A stretch of DNA of 64,000 nt from Kutzneria sp. CA-103260 (GTDB lineage: Bacteria > Actinomycetota > Actinomycetes > Mycobacteriales > Pseudonocardiaceae): positions 1,178,001 through 1,242,000 of the forward strand of contig NZ_CP073318.1 of assembly GCF_018263855.1 (NCBI RefSeq), in the 5' to 3' direction. The notes below the pieces were generated by a model. The model ran no database searches. It saw nothing but the letters and a program-made list of their open reading frames with translations, and had not been told where the DNA came from. A program made the position numbers and the translations under genes. Below are positions 44,695-52,757 of this stretch, in pieces; the stretch's first letter is position 1, and each line of letters begins with the position of its first letter.

Positions 44695-45635
44695 CGTCCG
44701 AGAAGAAGACCGAACGCAAGAGCAAGCGGCGTCGTCGCAGCCGTCGGCAGAATCCCGACGGCACGATGACGCTGATGGAGCACCTGTACGAGCTGCGGTA
44801 TCGGCTCGGCATGGCCATGCTCGGCATCGCCATCGGCGCGATCATCGGCTTCGTCTGGTTCGAGACGGCCCCCTGGCCCATTCCGACGCTGGGCAACCTG
44901 CTGATCGGGCCGTACGAGCGGATCCCGTCGGGCCTGAAGCTGCCGGGCACCGAGGGCAAGCTGCTGGCCAGCGGCCCGTTCGAGGGCTTCATGGTGCGCT
45001 TGCAGGTCGGCATCGCGGTCGGCGCCGTGCTGTTCAGCCCGATGTGGCTGTACCACCTGTGGGCGTTCATCACGCCGGGCCTCTACTCCAAGGAGAAGAA
45101 GTTCGCGCGGATCTTCGTCGCCTGCGCGGTGGTGCTGTTCGTCGGCGGCGCGGTGCTGGCCTACCTGGTCGCGCCCGAGGCCCTGACCGTGTTGTCCAGC
45201 ATCAGCTCCAGCGAGTTCCTGACGGCGCTGACCGCCGACAAGTACATCTCGTTCATCCTGGCGCTGCTGGTGATCTTCGGCATCAGCTTCGAGCTGCCGC
45301 TACTGGTGGTGATGCTGAACAAGGTCGGCATCCTCCCGTACGAGAAGCTGAGGCGCTGGCGCCGCGGCATCATCTTCGGCCTGTTCTGCTTCGCCGCCGT
45401 GGTCACCCCGGGCCAGGACCCGATCTCCATGTGCGTGCTGGCCGGCTCGCTGACCCTGCTGTTCGAGCTGGCGGTGCAGATCTCCCGGCTGAACGACCGC
45501 AAGAAGGTCAAGGACAACGAGTGGGAGGGCCTGTCCGACGACGAGGCCTCGCCGCTCAACTACGACCCGAAGCCCGAGCAGGCGACCCCGGCGTCCGAGG
45601 TCAAGGCCACCACCTTCGACGAAGACGCCACGTGA
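44691..45635 (+). CDS. tatC: Sec-independent translocase TatC
   Basis: 314 residues. A basic N-terminus (KRRRRSRRQNPDGTMTLMEHLYELRYRLGM) carries the conserved LMEHLxELRxR. Six helices follow, including the loop region LYSKEKKFARIFVACAVVLF, and LRRWRRGIIFGLFCFAAVVTPGQDPISM near the end. TatC binds twin-arginine signals; substrates in this window include the proteins at 6665 and 61793. GTG overlaps the upstream stop. The highly acidic tail is typical of actinobacteria. Confidence 0.96.
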   Translation: MTSEKKTERKSKRRRRSRRQNPDGTMTLMEHLYELRYRLGMAMLGIAIGAIIGFVWFETAPWPIPTLGNLLIGPYERIPSGLKLPGTEGKLLASGPFEGFMVRLQVGIAVGAVLFSPMWLYHLWAFITPGLYSKEKKFARIFVACAVVLFVGGAVLAYLVAPEALTVLSSISSSEFLTALTADKYISFILALLVIFGISFELPLLVVMLNKVGILPYEKLRRWRRGIIFGLFCFAAVVTPGQDPISMCVLAGSLTLLFELAVQISRLNDRKKVKDNEWEGLSDDEASPLNYDPKPEQATPASEVKATTFDEDAT

Positions 45636-46492
45636 CGGTAGCGCTGCTGGTGTGCCCGGCGGCCGGGCTCGGCGCGGCCGGGCGGGTCGCCGGCACCGTG
45701 GCGAGCCGGCTTCGCGAGGCTTGCGGTGACGTCCAGCTGTTGGTCGCCTCCGACGCCGAGGGCACCATTCGCTTGGCGCACAAGGCCGTTCGCGACGGGG
45801 TCGAGGTGCTGGCGGTGCTCGGCGGCGACGGCGCCGCCCATGCCGGCGTGCAGGCCTGCGCCGGCACCGAGACCGCCCTCGCGGTCATCCCCGCCGGCAC
45901 CGGCAACGACTTCGCCCGGGCCCTCGACCTGAGCCTGGACCGTGTCGTCGAGGCGCTGCGCAGCGGCCGCCGGCGGGCCATCGACCTGGGGCGCGTGCAG
46001 CGTGGGGCCTGGTTCGGCACCGTGCTGTGCGCCGGCTTCGACTCCGCCGTCAACGAGCGCGTGAACCGCATGCGCTGGCCCCGCGGCCCTCGCCGCTACG
46101 ACCTCGCCATCGTGATGGAGTTGGCCCAGCTGCGCTCCCGGCCGCTCACTGTGCGCACCCCGGGCGGCGAGGTCGAGCTGGAGGCCACCCTCGTCGCCAT
46201 CGGCAACACCCCGTTCTACGGCGGCGGCGTGCCCATCTGCCCCGACGCCGACCCCGGCGACGGCCTGCTCGACGTCACCATCGCCGGTCGGGCCGGGCGG
46301 GCCGAGCTGATGCGGATCCTGCCCAAGCTGCGCACCGGCCGGCACGTCGACCACCCGGTGGTGACCACCCTGCGGGCCAGTTCGGTGGCCATCGCCGGCA
46401 ACGACTGGATCGGGTACGCCGACGGTGAGCGGCAACGCGAGCTGCCGCTCACCGTCGAGTGCGTGCCGAAGGCCTTGTCAGTCGTGGCCTAA
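45632..46492 (+). CDS. Diacylglycerol kinase-family lipid kinase
   Basis: 286 residues from GTG 45632, overlapping the tatC stop (GTGA). The catalytic signature is VLGGDGAAHAGVQAC, with VIPAGTGNDFARAL for nucleotide binding. FYGGGVPICPDADPGDGLLDVTIAG is the conserved C-terminal block. It phosphorylates diacylglycerol or a related lipid. The position right after tatC is shared with many actinomycetes. Confidence 0.9.
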   Translation: MTVALLVCPAAGLGAAGRVAGTVASRLREACGDVQLLVASDAEGTIRLAHKAVRDGVEVLAVLGGDGAAHAGVQACAGTETALAVIPAGTGNDFARALDLSLDRVVEALRSGRRRAIDLGRVQRGAWFGTVLCAGFDSAVNERVNRMRWPRGPRRYDLAIVMELAQLRSRPLTVRTPGGEVELEATLVAIGNTPFYGGGVPICPDADPGDGLLDVTIAGRAGRAELMRILPKLRTGRHVDHPVVTTLRASSVAIAGNDWIGYADGERQRELPLTVECVPKALSVVA

Positions 46493-46522
46493 CCCTCGGT
46501 CCATCAGCCCTCGGTCCATCAG
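46493..46522. repeat. Two tandem 15-base repeats
   Basis: CCCTCGGTCCATCAG occurs twice head to tail, at 46493-46507 and 46508-46522. It starts right at the lipid-kinase stop and runs into the last codon of the convergent gene. Confidence 0.75.
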
Positions 46523-48552
46523 CACTGTGGGGCTGGGCGTTTCCAGTTGTCGCCGTCGGTGTTGTCGCCGTCCTTGAGGGTGCCCTGGGCCCGCATGAAC
46601 GTGACGGCGAGGGTCTTCAGCTCCGTGGCCAGCGTCGCGGGCACGTCGGTCGGCACCCTCCCGCCGTTCTTGGCGAACCAGCCGCTGGGGCCGAAGTCGC
46701 CGTAGAACTTGCCGTTGCGGAAGACGTGGAGCTCGAAGTCGGGGAACCGGGCCGTGTCGAACCGGGCGGTGAAGTCCCCGTCGAGGGTCTTGGGATCCCG
46801 GCCGGCGCCGCCCTTGTCGGTCCAGCCGCAGGCGTGGTCGGGCCGGTAGGACTCCATCCGCTTGCCCTCGGCCACGGTGTCGACCGCGGCCAGCGGCACG
46901 GCGTAGATGGAGACCTTGGCCTGCACGATCCACGAGTAGTAGCCGCCGATGGCGTGGGCCTGCGCGTCGGCCTTGGCCTTGGCGCTGGCCTCGTCGAACG
47001 GGCCCTTCATGTCCTTGTCGACGCAGCTGAGGGTGGCCACGCCGGTGGAGGCGATGGTGGTGGTGGAGCTGCACGAGCCGGCCGGCAGGTCGTTCAGGAA
47101 GACGTCGGCGTTCATCTGCACCGACACCTGGGCCGGCACGTTGGCGCTGGACCGGGGCGACGCGGTGAAGTGCGCGGTGACCGAGCAGCCGGTCTGCACG
47201 CACTTGTCGAGGGAGTCGTTGTTCTGGACGATGTCGCCCTTGGTCAGGTGCACGTCGGTGTTGATGGCGTCGCCGAGCTGGCCGATGTCGGTTTCCATCT
47301 CGTCGTAGGTCTGGTCGGCGAAGTCGTCGTTCATCTCGGTGAAGGTGGCCGTGCCCAGCCCGGTGTACGAGGCGCGGGCGCCGTTGAGCTGGAGCTTGTG
47401 CCCGGGGTTGCCGAACGCGGCGGCGGCCTTCCTGGTGGTCTTGTCGATCCAGCGCACCACCCGGTACGGCTGGTTCTTGGCCACGTACAGCGTGCCGTCC
47501 GGGGTGTCGGCCTTGAGCACCTCGACGTTGTTGACGGTGGTGCCGTCGTAGTTGTCGGGTGTCGGCAGCTTGTCGGTTTTGGTGACCTGATCGCGCAGCA
47601 CGCCGGCGATCGCCGACGGCGTCACGTCCTGCTTGAGCAGCGGCGACAGGTCGCCAAGGTCGCCGGTGGCCCACCGGTTCTTCAGGCTCACGCCGGACGG
47701 CAGCCGGCCTTCGAGACCGGGCGGGATCAGGCCGCTGGACAGCTGCACGTACAGCTTGCCGTTGGCGACCAGGAACGGGAACTTGAGGCCGCCGCCGGTC
47801 ATCGTGCCGATCGCGTCGCCCTGGTTGGTGACGCGGCCGTCGAACTGGCTGCCGTCCGGCAGGTCGGCGCGGTAGTTGGCCACCGGCTGCGCGGCCAGGT
47901 TGGCCACCGCCTGCTCGAACGGGCTGCGGTCCGGCGGCCACACCAGCCACGTCGTGACGCCCGCGACCAGCAGCACCACCACGGCGGCCGTGATCACCAC
48001 CAGCCGCTTGCTGCGGCGCTTGCGCGGCGGCACCGGCACCAGGTCCGTGCGCAGCGGCGCGTGCCATCCCGGTGGCAGGTCCGCGTTCGCCACGAGCGGC
48101 GGATGCCACGGCTCCGCCGGCGCGGGCCACACCTGCTGCACGACGGTCGGCATCGGCGCCATCGGCGGGAACTGGCCGGTCGGCTGGGGCCCGGCAACCC
48201 CCGGCTGCCATGTGCTCTGCGGCAGGTTCGCGACCGGCGCGGCCGGCTGCTGCCATCCGGCCTGCGGCTGCCCGGGGCCCGGCTGCCAGGCCTGCTGCGG
48301 TGCGCCGGTCATGTGCTGCCAATTGCTCGGCGGCTGGTAGGTGGGCTGCCACTGGATTTGCGGCAGTTCGGCTGCTGTGGGTTGCTCGGTGTTCTGCGGT
48401 GCGTCGGAAACCGGCGTTTGCCGCGGTGCTTCGGCGGTCGCCGGTCTTGGCTCCGCCTCCGACGCGGCCGGGCTGTCGTATCTGGCCGGCTCGGCGATCG
48501 GGTCCTCCGGCGCGTGCTGACCGCGCGCCGGCTCGATGGACTCCTGGTCCAT
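46519..48552 (-). CDS. Large membrane-anchored extracytoplasmic protein
   Basis: 677 residues from ATG 48552, seven bases after GGGGGG; the nearer ATG 48558 is too close to that site. The first ~190 residues are Gln/Pro/Trp-rich cytosolic sequence, then one membrane helix (LVVITAAVVVLLVAGVTTWLVW). The first outer part (NYRADLPDGSQFDGRV... PFLVANGKLYVQLSSGL) resembles LppX/LprG-type lipoprotein folds. Later parts are unassigned; several Cys suggest disulphides, and the protein ends in Cys. The role is unknown, perhaps cell-envelope related. Confidence 0.72.
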   Translation of the reverse strand: MDQESIEPARGQHAPEDPIAEPARYDSPAASEAEPRPATAEAPRQTPVSDAPQNTEQPTAAELPQIQWQPTYQPPSNWQHMTGAPQQAWQPGPGQPQAGWQQPAAPVANLPQSTWQPGVAGPQPTGQFPPMAPMPTVVQQVWPAPAEPWHPPLVANADLPPGWHAPLRTDLVPVPPRKRRSKRLVVITAAVVVLLVAGVTTWLVWPPDRSPFEQAVANLAAQPVANYRADLPDGSQFDGRVTNQGDAIGTMTGGGLKFPFLVANGKLYVQLSSGLIPPGLEGRLPSGVSLKNRWATGDLGDLSPLLKQDVTPSAIAGVLRDQVTKTDKLPTPDNYDGTTVNNVEVLKADTPDGTLYVAKNQPYRVVRWIDKTTRKAAAAFGNPGHKLQLNGARASYTGLGTATFTEMNDDFADQTYDEMETDIGQLGDAINTDVHLTKGDIVQNNDSLDKCVQTGCSVTAHFTASPRSSANVPAQVSVQMNADVFLNDLPAGSCSSTTTIASTGVATLSCVDKDMKGPFDEASAKAKADAQAHAIGGYYSWIVQAKVSIYAVPLAAVDTVAEGKRMESYRPDHACGWTDKGGAGRDPKTLDGDFTARFDTARFPDFELHVFRNGKFYGDFGPSGWFAKNGGRVPTDVPATLATELKTLAVTFMRAQGTLKDGDNTDGDNWKRPAPQC

Positions 48553-48605
48553 GGTCATTCCCCCCTAATGGTTCGGGCGGAATGATGTCAAACAAAGGTC
48601 ACGGG

Positions 48606-49379
48606 TCAATTGCGGCCATCGAGTGCCTCGGTCAGCTCGCCGTAGCTGAGGTTGCCGGCGAGGCCGCCGAAGCCCGCACCGCCGAGCACGCCGGTGAGGG
48701 CGTCGCGGGCGGCGCCCCAGGCCAGCCGGGCCAGCGAGGAGCCGGTGGAGACGCGACGGACCCCCATGTTCGCCAGGGACTCCAGCGACGGCAGGGTGGG
48801 GGAGGCGAGCACGTTGATCGCGGCCCCGGGCAGCGCGGCGACGAGGTCGGGGATGAGCTCCTCGGGTAGGCCGGGAACGAACAGGCAATCGGCGCCGGCG
48901 TCCAGAAATCGCCGCAGCCGGGCCACCCCCTCGTCGAATCGGCGGTCGCCGGACCACCATTCGTCGGTACGGGCGTTGATCACCAGGTCGGCGTCGACCG
49001 AACGGGCCGCGGCGATGCGGTCGGCGGCCTCGTCGGCGCTCCACATGACGCCGTCGGGATACCGCACGTCCTCGATGTTGACGCCGACCACGCCGACATC
49101 CACGGCGGCCCGAATGGTCGCCCGCACGTCGCCGTAGCCACCCTCCAGGTCGGCGGACACCGGCACCGCCGAGAACTCGACGATCGCGGCCACGGCCCTG
49201 AGCATCGTGGCCAGGGGCATGCGCTGGCCGTCGGGGAGTCCGAGCGCGGCGGCGACGCCAGCGCTGGTGGTGCCGAGCGCCGGCACCCCGGGCAGCGTCG
49301 ACAGCAGCCGCGCCGACGCCGGGTCCCAGGCGTTGGGCAGCACGAAAAACCCGCTTCGGTGCAGCTCTCGGAAGGTCAT
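48606..49379 (-). CDS. Isocitrate lyase/PEP mutase family protein
   Basis: 257 residues. VLPNAWDPASARLLSTLPGV, PVSADLEGGYGD, VGVNIEDVRYPDGVM and NARTDEWW match the ICL/PEPM TIM barrel (Asp and Glu metal ligands, then the D/E-D pair). The KKCGH-type lyase loop of isocitrate lyase is absent, so it probably splits or rearranges a different 2-oxo or phosphono acid. ATG lies seven bases after TAGGCT, so leaderless. Confidence 0.85.
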   Translation of the reverse strand: MTFRELHRSGFFVLPNAWDPASARLLSTLPGVPALGTTSAGVAAALGLPDGQRMPLATMLRAVAAIVEFSAVPVSADLEGGYGDVRATIRAAVDVGVVGVNIEDVRYPDGVMWSADEAADRIAAARSVDADLVINARTDEWWSGDRRFDEGVARLRRFLDAGADCLFVPGLPEELIPDLVAALPGAAINVLASPTLPSLESLANMGVRRVSTGSSLARLAWGAARDALTGVLGGAGFGGLAGNLSYGELTEALDGRN

Positions 49380-49386
49380 GGCGGAG

Positions 49387-49392
49387 AGCCTA
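49387..49392 (-). promoter_or_regulatory. -10 box of leaderless ICL/PEPM gene
   Basis: TAGGCT on the complementary strand, seven bases from the ATG at 49379. Confidence 0.45.
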
Positions 49393-49423
49393 GGCACGGC
49401 ACGGTTCGGCGCCACCCGAACTG

Positions 49424-50770
49424 TCAGCCGAACGCGGCGATCCGCAGCACCCAGTCGTCGTCCCCGCCGTGGTTGGGGCCGGGCGGCGTGAAGGAGACGT
49501 CGCCGCGGCCGATCGGCGGGTCGGCCAGCCGGTAGCGGCCGTCGGTCGGGTCGTACCAGAACGCCACCGCGCCGGGCCGCATCGTGGACATGTCCACGGT
49601 GATCTTGCGCGAGGTGGGCAGGTAGATCACGGCCAGCCGCCCGTCGTCGGTGCGCGCGGCGGTGGCGTAGTCGTTGTCGTTGACCGAACCCACGGTGTTC
49701 GGGGTTCCGTAGCCGTCGACCAGGAACGTGTGGTCCTGGTCGGGAACCAGGTCGTACCAGCGGCTGGAGCCGAACAGGTCGGTCATCAGCTTGAACTCGC
49801 GGGTGCTCTGGGTGTCCACGTGGTCCTCCCAGCCCGGCTTGAACTGCCAGGTCCAGGTGCTGCCGTAGAGCTGGCCGGTGGCGCCGCTGGTCATCGTCCA
49901 GTACTCCTGGCGCCGCAACGTCTTCGGGCCGGTGTAGTCGTGCTCGTCCTCGTAGTTGGCCTCGACCATGTACACCGGCAGCGGGTCGGGGCGGTTGTAC
50001 TCCTTGAGCACCTGGGCGTAGGTCGGGTAGTAGGTGTACGCCGAGTCGAGCTGGATGTACTGCCGCCAAGTCGGGTCGTCGAGCGAACCGCTGCTGAGGT
50101 AGTTGAGCTCCACGGTCTGCAGGTGGTCCGGATCGGTCTCCTTGAGGCCGCGGGCCACCGCCTGGGTCAGGGCCCGGTCGTTCGGGTCCTGCCAGGTCTG
50201 CAGGTCGCAGCCGTTGAACCAGACGATGTTGGGATACTTGACGAATCGCTTGCCCAGGAACTGCCCGAACGCGTGCGCCTTGTCGACTCCGTTGTCCCGC
50301 AACAACTGTAGGTGCCCGCAGGTCTCGACCGGGGTGAGCCAGATGGTCAGCCCGTCGTCCCGGGCGGCGGCCACCATGTCCTCGACCCGGTCCCAGTAGG
50401 CCGGGTTCGGCGTGGACATGTCACCCGCCTTGGTGAACGGCGTGATGCCGTCGAAGGTGGCGTCGCCGGGGTGGCCGCCCTGGTCCGGCGGCACCAGCGA
50501 GTTGATCCACAGCGAGTTGAAGCCGCCGGCCCGGCGGTCGGCGAAGTAGTCCTCGGCCTGCTCCTGCGACATCGTGACGAACAGGCCCTGCGGCGAGTCG
50601 CCGGAGATCAGGTACGGCCGGCCGACCTGGTCCAGCAGGTACCGCCCGTTCGCGCTGGCCGAGGTCGGCCAGGCGAACCGGGGGCCGGGGGTGTCCGGCG
50701 ACTGCACCGACGGCGTGGCCAGGATCGAGGTGGCGAGCACCGTGGCTGTCAGCAGGATCGGGATCCGCAC
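49424..50770 (-). CDS. Secreted DUF4038 (GH140/apiosidase-like) glycoside hydrolase
   Basis: 448 residues with a signal peptide (RIPILLTATVLATSILATPS). YLLDQVGRPYLISGDSPQGL and YFADRRAGGFNSLWINSLV are the DUF4038 TIM-barrel start, and YMVEANYEDEHDYTGPKTLR holds a likely catalytic Glu. The C-terminal ~95 residues form a beta domain like the collagen-binding module that follows this family. It probably removes apiose-like residues from plant pectin. GTG with TACGAT eight bases upstream. Confidence 0.85.
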   Translation of the reverse strand: MRIPILLTATVLATSILATPSVQSPDTPGPRFAWPTSASANGRYLLDQVGRPYLISGDSPQGLFVTMSQEQAEDYFADRRAGGFNSLWINSLVPPDQGGHPGDATFDGITPFTKAGDMSTPNPAYWDRVEDMVAAARDDGLTIWLTPVETCGHLQLLRDNGVDKAHAFGQFLGKRFVKYPNIVWFNGCDLQTWQDPNDRALTQAVARGLKETDPDHLQTVELNYLSSGSLDDPTWRQYIQLDSAYTYYPTYAQVLKEYNRPDPLPVYMVEANYEDEHDYTGPKTLRRQEYWTMTSGATGQLYGSTWTWQFKPGWEDHVDTQSTREFKLMTDLFGSSRWYDLVPDQDHTFLVDGYGTPNTVGSVNDNDYATAARTDDGRLAVIYLPTSRKITVDMSTMRPGAVAFWYDPTDGRYRLADPPIGRGDVSFTPPGPNHGGDDDWVLRIAAFG

Positions 50771-50810
50771 AAATTCGGATCGTACGGATCCCGACGTGTG
50801 CCCGCAGTGG

Positions 50811-51704
50811 TTACGGCAGAAGATCTATCCGCCGGTGTGCGACCGGATAGCCGGCCCGGGCGAAGGTCTTGGCCATCCGCGTGTTGGCCACGTCGGTGCC
50901 GGCGGCGATCTTCTCCGCGCCCTCGGCGGCCAGCATGTGCGTGGTCTCGGCCAGCAGGTCGTAGGAATAGCTGTGGCCGCGCTGCTCCGGCACGACCGCG
51001 ATGTAGCCGACGACGTGGGCGCTGTAGTGGTAGCAGGGCGCGGCCAGCCCGACGAGTTCGCCGTCGGACGTGTAGGCCAGCCGCCACCACTCGCGCGGAC
51101 TGGGCATCCAGCGCAGGAAGTCGAGGTCCTCCTGGGCGGAGGCGTCCAGGCCCCTCTCGGCGATGGTCCGCCGGACGTGCGCGTCGACGCTGGTCGCGTT
51201 GACCCGGCGGAAGACCTCGAAGATGACGTCGTCGTCGGGTTCGGGGCGGAACTCCAGTCGTGCGGGGCGTTCCGGCAGGCCGCAGTCGGGGGTCCAGCGG
51301 TAGGTGTATCGCTCGACCAGGAACGTCATGCCGGCGGCCTGCGCCGCGTCGAGACGGGCCGTGGCCGCGGCGTGCACCGCCGGATCGTCGCGCCAGTTCG
51401 CCGGCAGCGGCAGCGAGTACTCGACGTGGAACGGCGCGGTGCGCAGCAGGTGCACGGCCGCGTCGGCGTCGGTGAAGTCGAACCAGTCCAACGCTTTCGG
51501 CTCGGTGTCCTCGGGGCCGGCCCACCATACCGCCCGCGCCACGACCACGCCGTCACGCAGCGCCACCCAGGTCCACTCTGGACGGTAGTTGCCGGTGGCG
51601 TAGGTGGTGCCGAACGCGCCGTAGCCGACCAGCATGGGGTCGGGCAGCGAGTCGAACAGGGACTCCTCGCCGGCCACGAGCGGCCGGACGATCAGATCAG
51701 ACAT
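50811..51704 (-). CDS. GNAT-family N-acetyltransferase
   Basis: 297 residues, longer than a single GNAT domain. The C-terminal half carries the acetyl-CoA motif VVPEQRGHSYSYDLLAETTHML and the ending TRMAKTFARAGYPVAHRRID. The N-terminal half looks like a degenerate second GNAT fold (WTWVALRDGVVVARAVWWAG). The substrate is unknown. The ATG has CGGAG seven bases upstream, and the leader encodes a 15-residue peptide with competing hairpins. Confidence 0.85.
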   Translation of the reverse strand: MSDLIVRPLVAGEESLFDSLPDPMLVGYGAFGTTYATGNYRPEWTWVALRDGVVVARAVWWAGPEDTEPKALDWFDFTDADAAVHLLRTAPFHVEYSLPLPANWRDDPAVHAAATARLDAAQAAGMTFLVERYTYRWTPDCGLPERPARLEFRPEPDDDVIFEVFRRVNATSVDAHVRRTIAERGLDASAQEDLDFLRWMPSPREWWRLAYTSDGELVGLAAPCYHYSAHVVGYIAVVPEQRGHSYSYDLLAETTHMLAAEGAEKIAAGTDVANTRMAKTFARAGYPVAHRRIDLLP

Positions 51705-51710
51705 GAAATG

Positions 51711-51796
51711 CTCCGGGAGTTGGTGTTGTGCTCCCGAGTCACGCCCTGGAGTCCCGGTGGGAGCACGTGAACAGTCGAGTGACCATCGCTCCCACC
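51711..51796 (-). promoter_or_regulatory. Attenuator-like leader of the GNAT gene
   Basis: On the complementary strand four segments can pair in exclusive ways: GGTGGGAGC (51788-51796) with GCTCCCACC (51756-51764); GTGCTCCC (51759-51766) with GGGAGCAC (51728-51735); and CGGGAG (51731-51736) with CTCCCG (51714-51719), which touches the CGGAG ribosome site at 51711-51715. A short leader peptide gene covers segment 2. Confidence 0.55.
51739..51786 (-). CDS. 15-residue leader peptide upstream of GNAT gene
   Basis: MVTRLFTCSHRDSRA, with a very strong AAGGAGGTGGGAG ribosome site. It ends 34 bases before the GNAT start. A single Cys codon lies in hairpin segment 2. The RLF..H.D.R pattern recalls the short cysteine-linked leader peptides of actinobacterial sulphur genes, but that is only a resemblance. 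Confidence 0.6.
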   Translation of the reverse strand: MVTRLFTCSHRDSRA

Positions 51797-51814
51797 TCCT
51801 TGTCGTCGCCGAAG

Positions 51815-51847
51815 GGCGCGCCGGCGACAGTAGTCCGCCGGCGCGCC
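51815..51847 (-). terminator. Terminator of the DUF1080 gene
   Basis: A perfect 12-base inverted repeat (GGCGCGCCGGCG with complement, nine-base loop), just past the stop at 51864. Confidence 0.75.
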
Positions 51848-51863
51848 TGTGGCCAACGCTTTT

Positions 51864-52574
51864 TCAGCTCGTGGTGATGAACTTGTCGGGGCTGGTCACC
51901 ACCGGGGACTCGACGTACAGGCTGCGGTACTCGTCCTGGATGCCGCTGTTGTGCACCTGCAGCGCCAGCGGGCCGACCTGGCCGGCCGTCTTGTCGGTGA
52001 AGTCCAGCACCTCGGTGCCCTTGCAGGTGGTGGCGGTGCCCTTGAGCGGGCAGCAGGCCATCCGCGCGACGCCGGTGGCCTGGTTGCCGATCAGCTCGCA
52101 CTGGCTCCAGGTCTTCACGTCCCACTTGGTGTGCGGGAGCTGCTTGAACAGGCTGCCGCCGCCGTTGTTCTTGCCGGGGCGGTAGTCCCAGTGGCCGCCG
52201 TTGGGCGGCTGGAACTGGATGGCGCTCAGCGCGTCGCGGATCGGGTTGGTGGTGCCCCAGATCAGCACGGTCGGCGCGTGGTTGCCCTTCACCTGGCGAA
52301 CGTTGAAGATCCAGCGGAAGGTGCCGACCTGCTGCTTGTTGTAGTACAGCCAGCCCCGCGAGGTGCCGTTGCCGTGGATGACGCCGTCCTTGGCCGACCA
52401 CTGGCCCGCGGCCTGCGAGGTCCAGCCGTCCAGGGTCGTGCCGTCGAACATGGAGACGAGGTTCGGGTCGTTGTAGGGGTTGCCGGCCTTGGCAGCCTGG
52501 GACGCCGGGGCGGTGAAGACCGCGACCAGCAGGGAGATCGCGATGGTGACTATCCACAGTGGACGACGAACCAT
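51864..52574 (-). CDS. Secreted DUF1080 (3-keto-disaccharide hydrolase-like) protein
   Basis: 236 residues. The signal peptide is PLWIVTIAISLLVAVFTAPASQA. The LamG-like beta sandwich has LVSMFDGTTLDGWTSQAAGQ and VIHGNGTSRGWLYYNKQQVG, typical of DUF1080. Such domains hydrolyse or bind 3-keto-sugars or other glycosides. It sits among carbohydrate genes (GH140-like, GH36). ATG with GGAGGG. A CRE-like TGTAAACCTTTTCA lies upstream at 52598-52611. Confidence 0.85.
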   Translation of the reverse strand: MVRRPLWIVTIAISLLVAVFTAPASQAAKAGNPYNDPNLVSMFDGTTLDGWTSQAAGQWSAKDGVIHGNGTSRGWLYYNKQQVGTFRWIFNVRQVKGNHAPTVLIWGTTNPIRDALSAIQFQPPNGGHWDYRPGKNNGGGSLFKQLPHTKWDVKTWSQCELIGNQATGVARMACCPLKGTATTCKGTEVLDFTDKTAGQVGPLALQVHNSGIQDEYRSLYVESPVVTSPDKFITTS

Positions 52575-52597
52575 GATCCCTCCGAGCGTGAATCGGA

Positions 52598-52611
52598 TGT
52601 AAACCTTTTCA
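52598..52611. promoter_or_regulatory. LacI-like operator upstream of DUF1080 gene
   Basis: TGTAAACCTTTTCA resembles LacI-family sites (TG-x-x-A-x-C-G-x-T-x-x-CA) except for CC in place of CG. Its AACCTTTTCA core recurs at the alpha-galactosidase promoter. Confidence 0.35.
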
Positions 52612-52678
52612 TGCGCGGCAGGACCCAGGTTACGAGCGAGTGAAGGCAGGCGTCAAGTCGGCGTGAAATCCAAACCCT

Positions 52679-52752
52679 CGCGAGTCCCGCTCTCAGGCCA
52701 CTGAATGTCGAGTTCCGAACTCGCATCATGGTTGCCTGAGAGCGGGACTCGC
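52679..52752. repeat. Palindromic intergenic element, copy 4
   Basis: Arms CGCGAGTCCCGCTCTC (52679-52694) and complement (52738-52752, one base shorter), with an inner GTCGAGTTCCGAACTCG part-palindrome and CATGGTTGCC. It begins six bases past the alpha-galactosidase stop. Confidence 0.8.
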
Positions 52753-52757
52753 CGGGG

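Noticed and set aside
48606..50069. A long minus-strand frame fusing the ICL/PEPM protein to upstream sequence
   Set aside because: The upstream part is a frame-shifted shadow of the GH140-like gene. ATG 49379 with its -10 box is the natural start.
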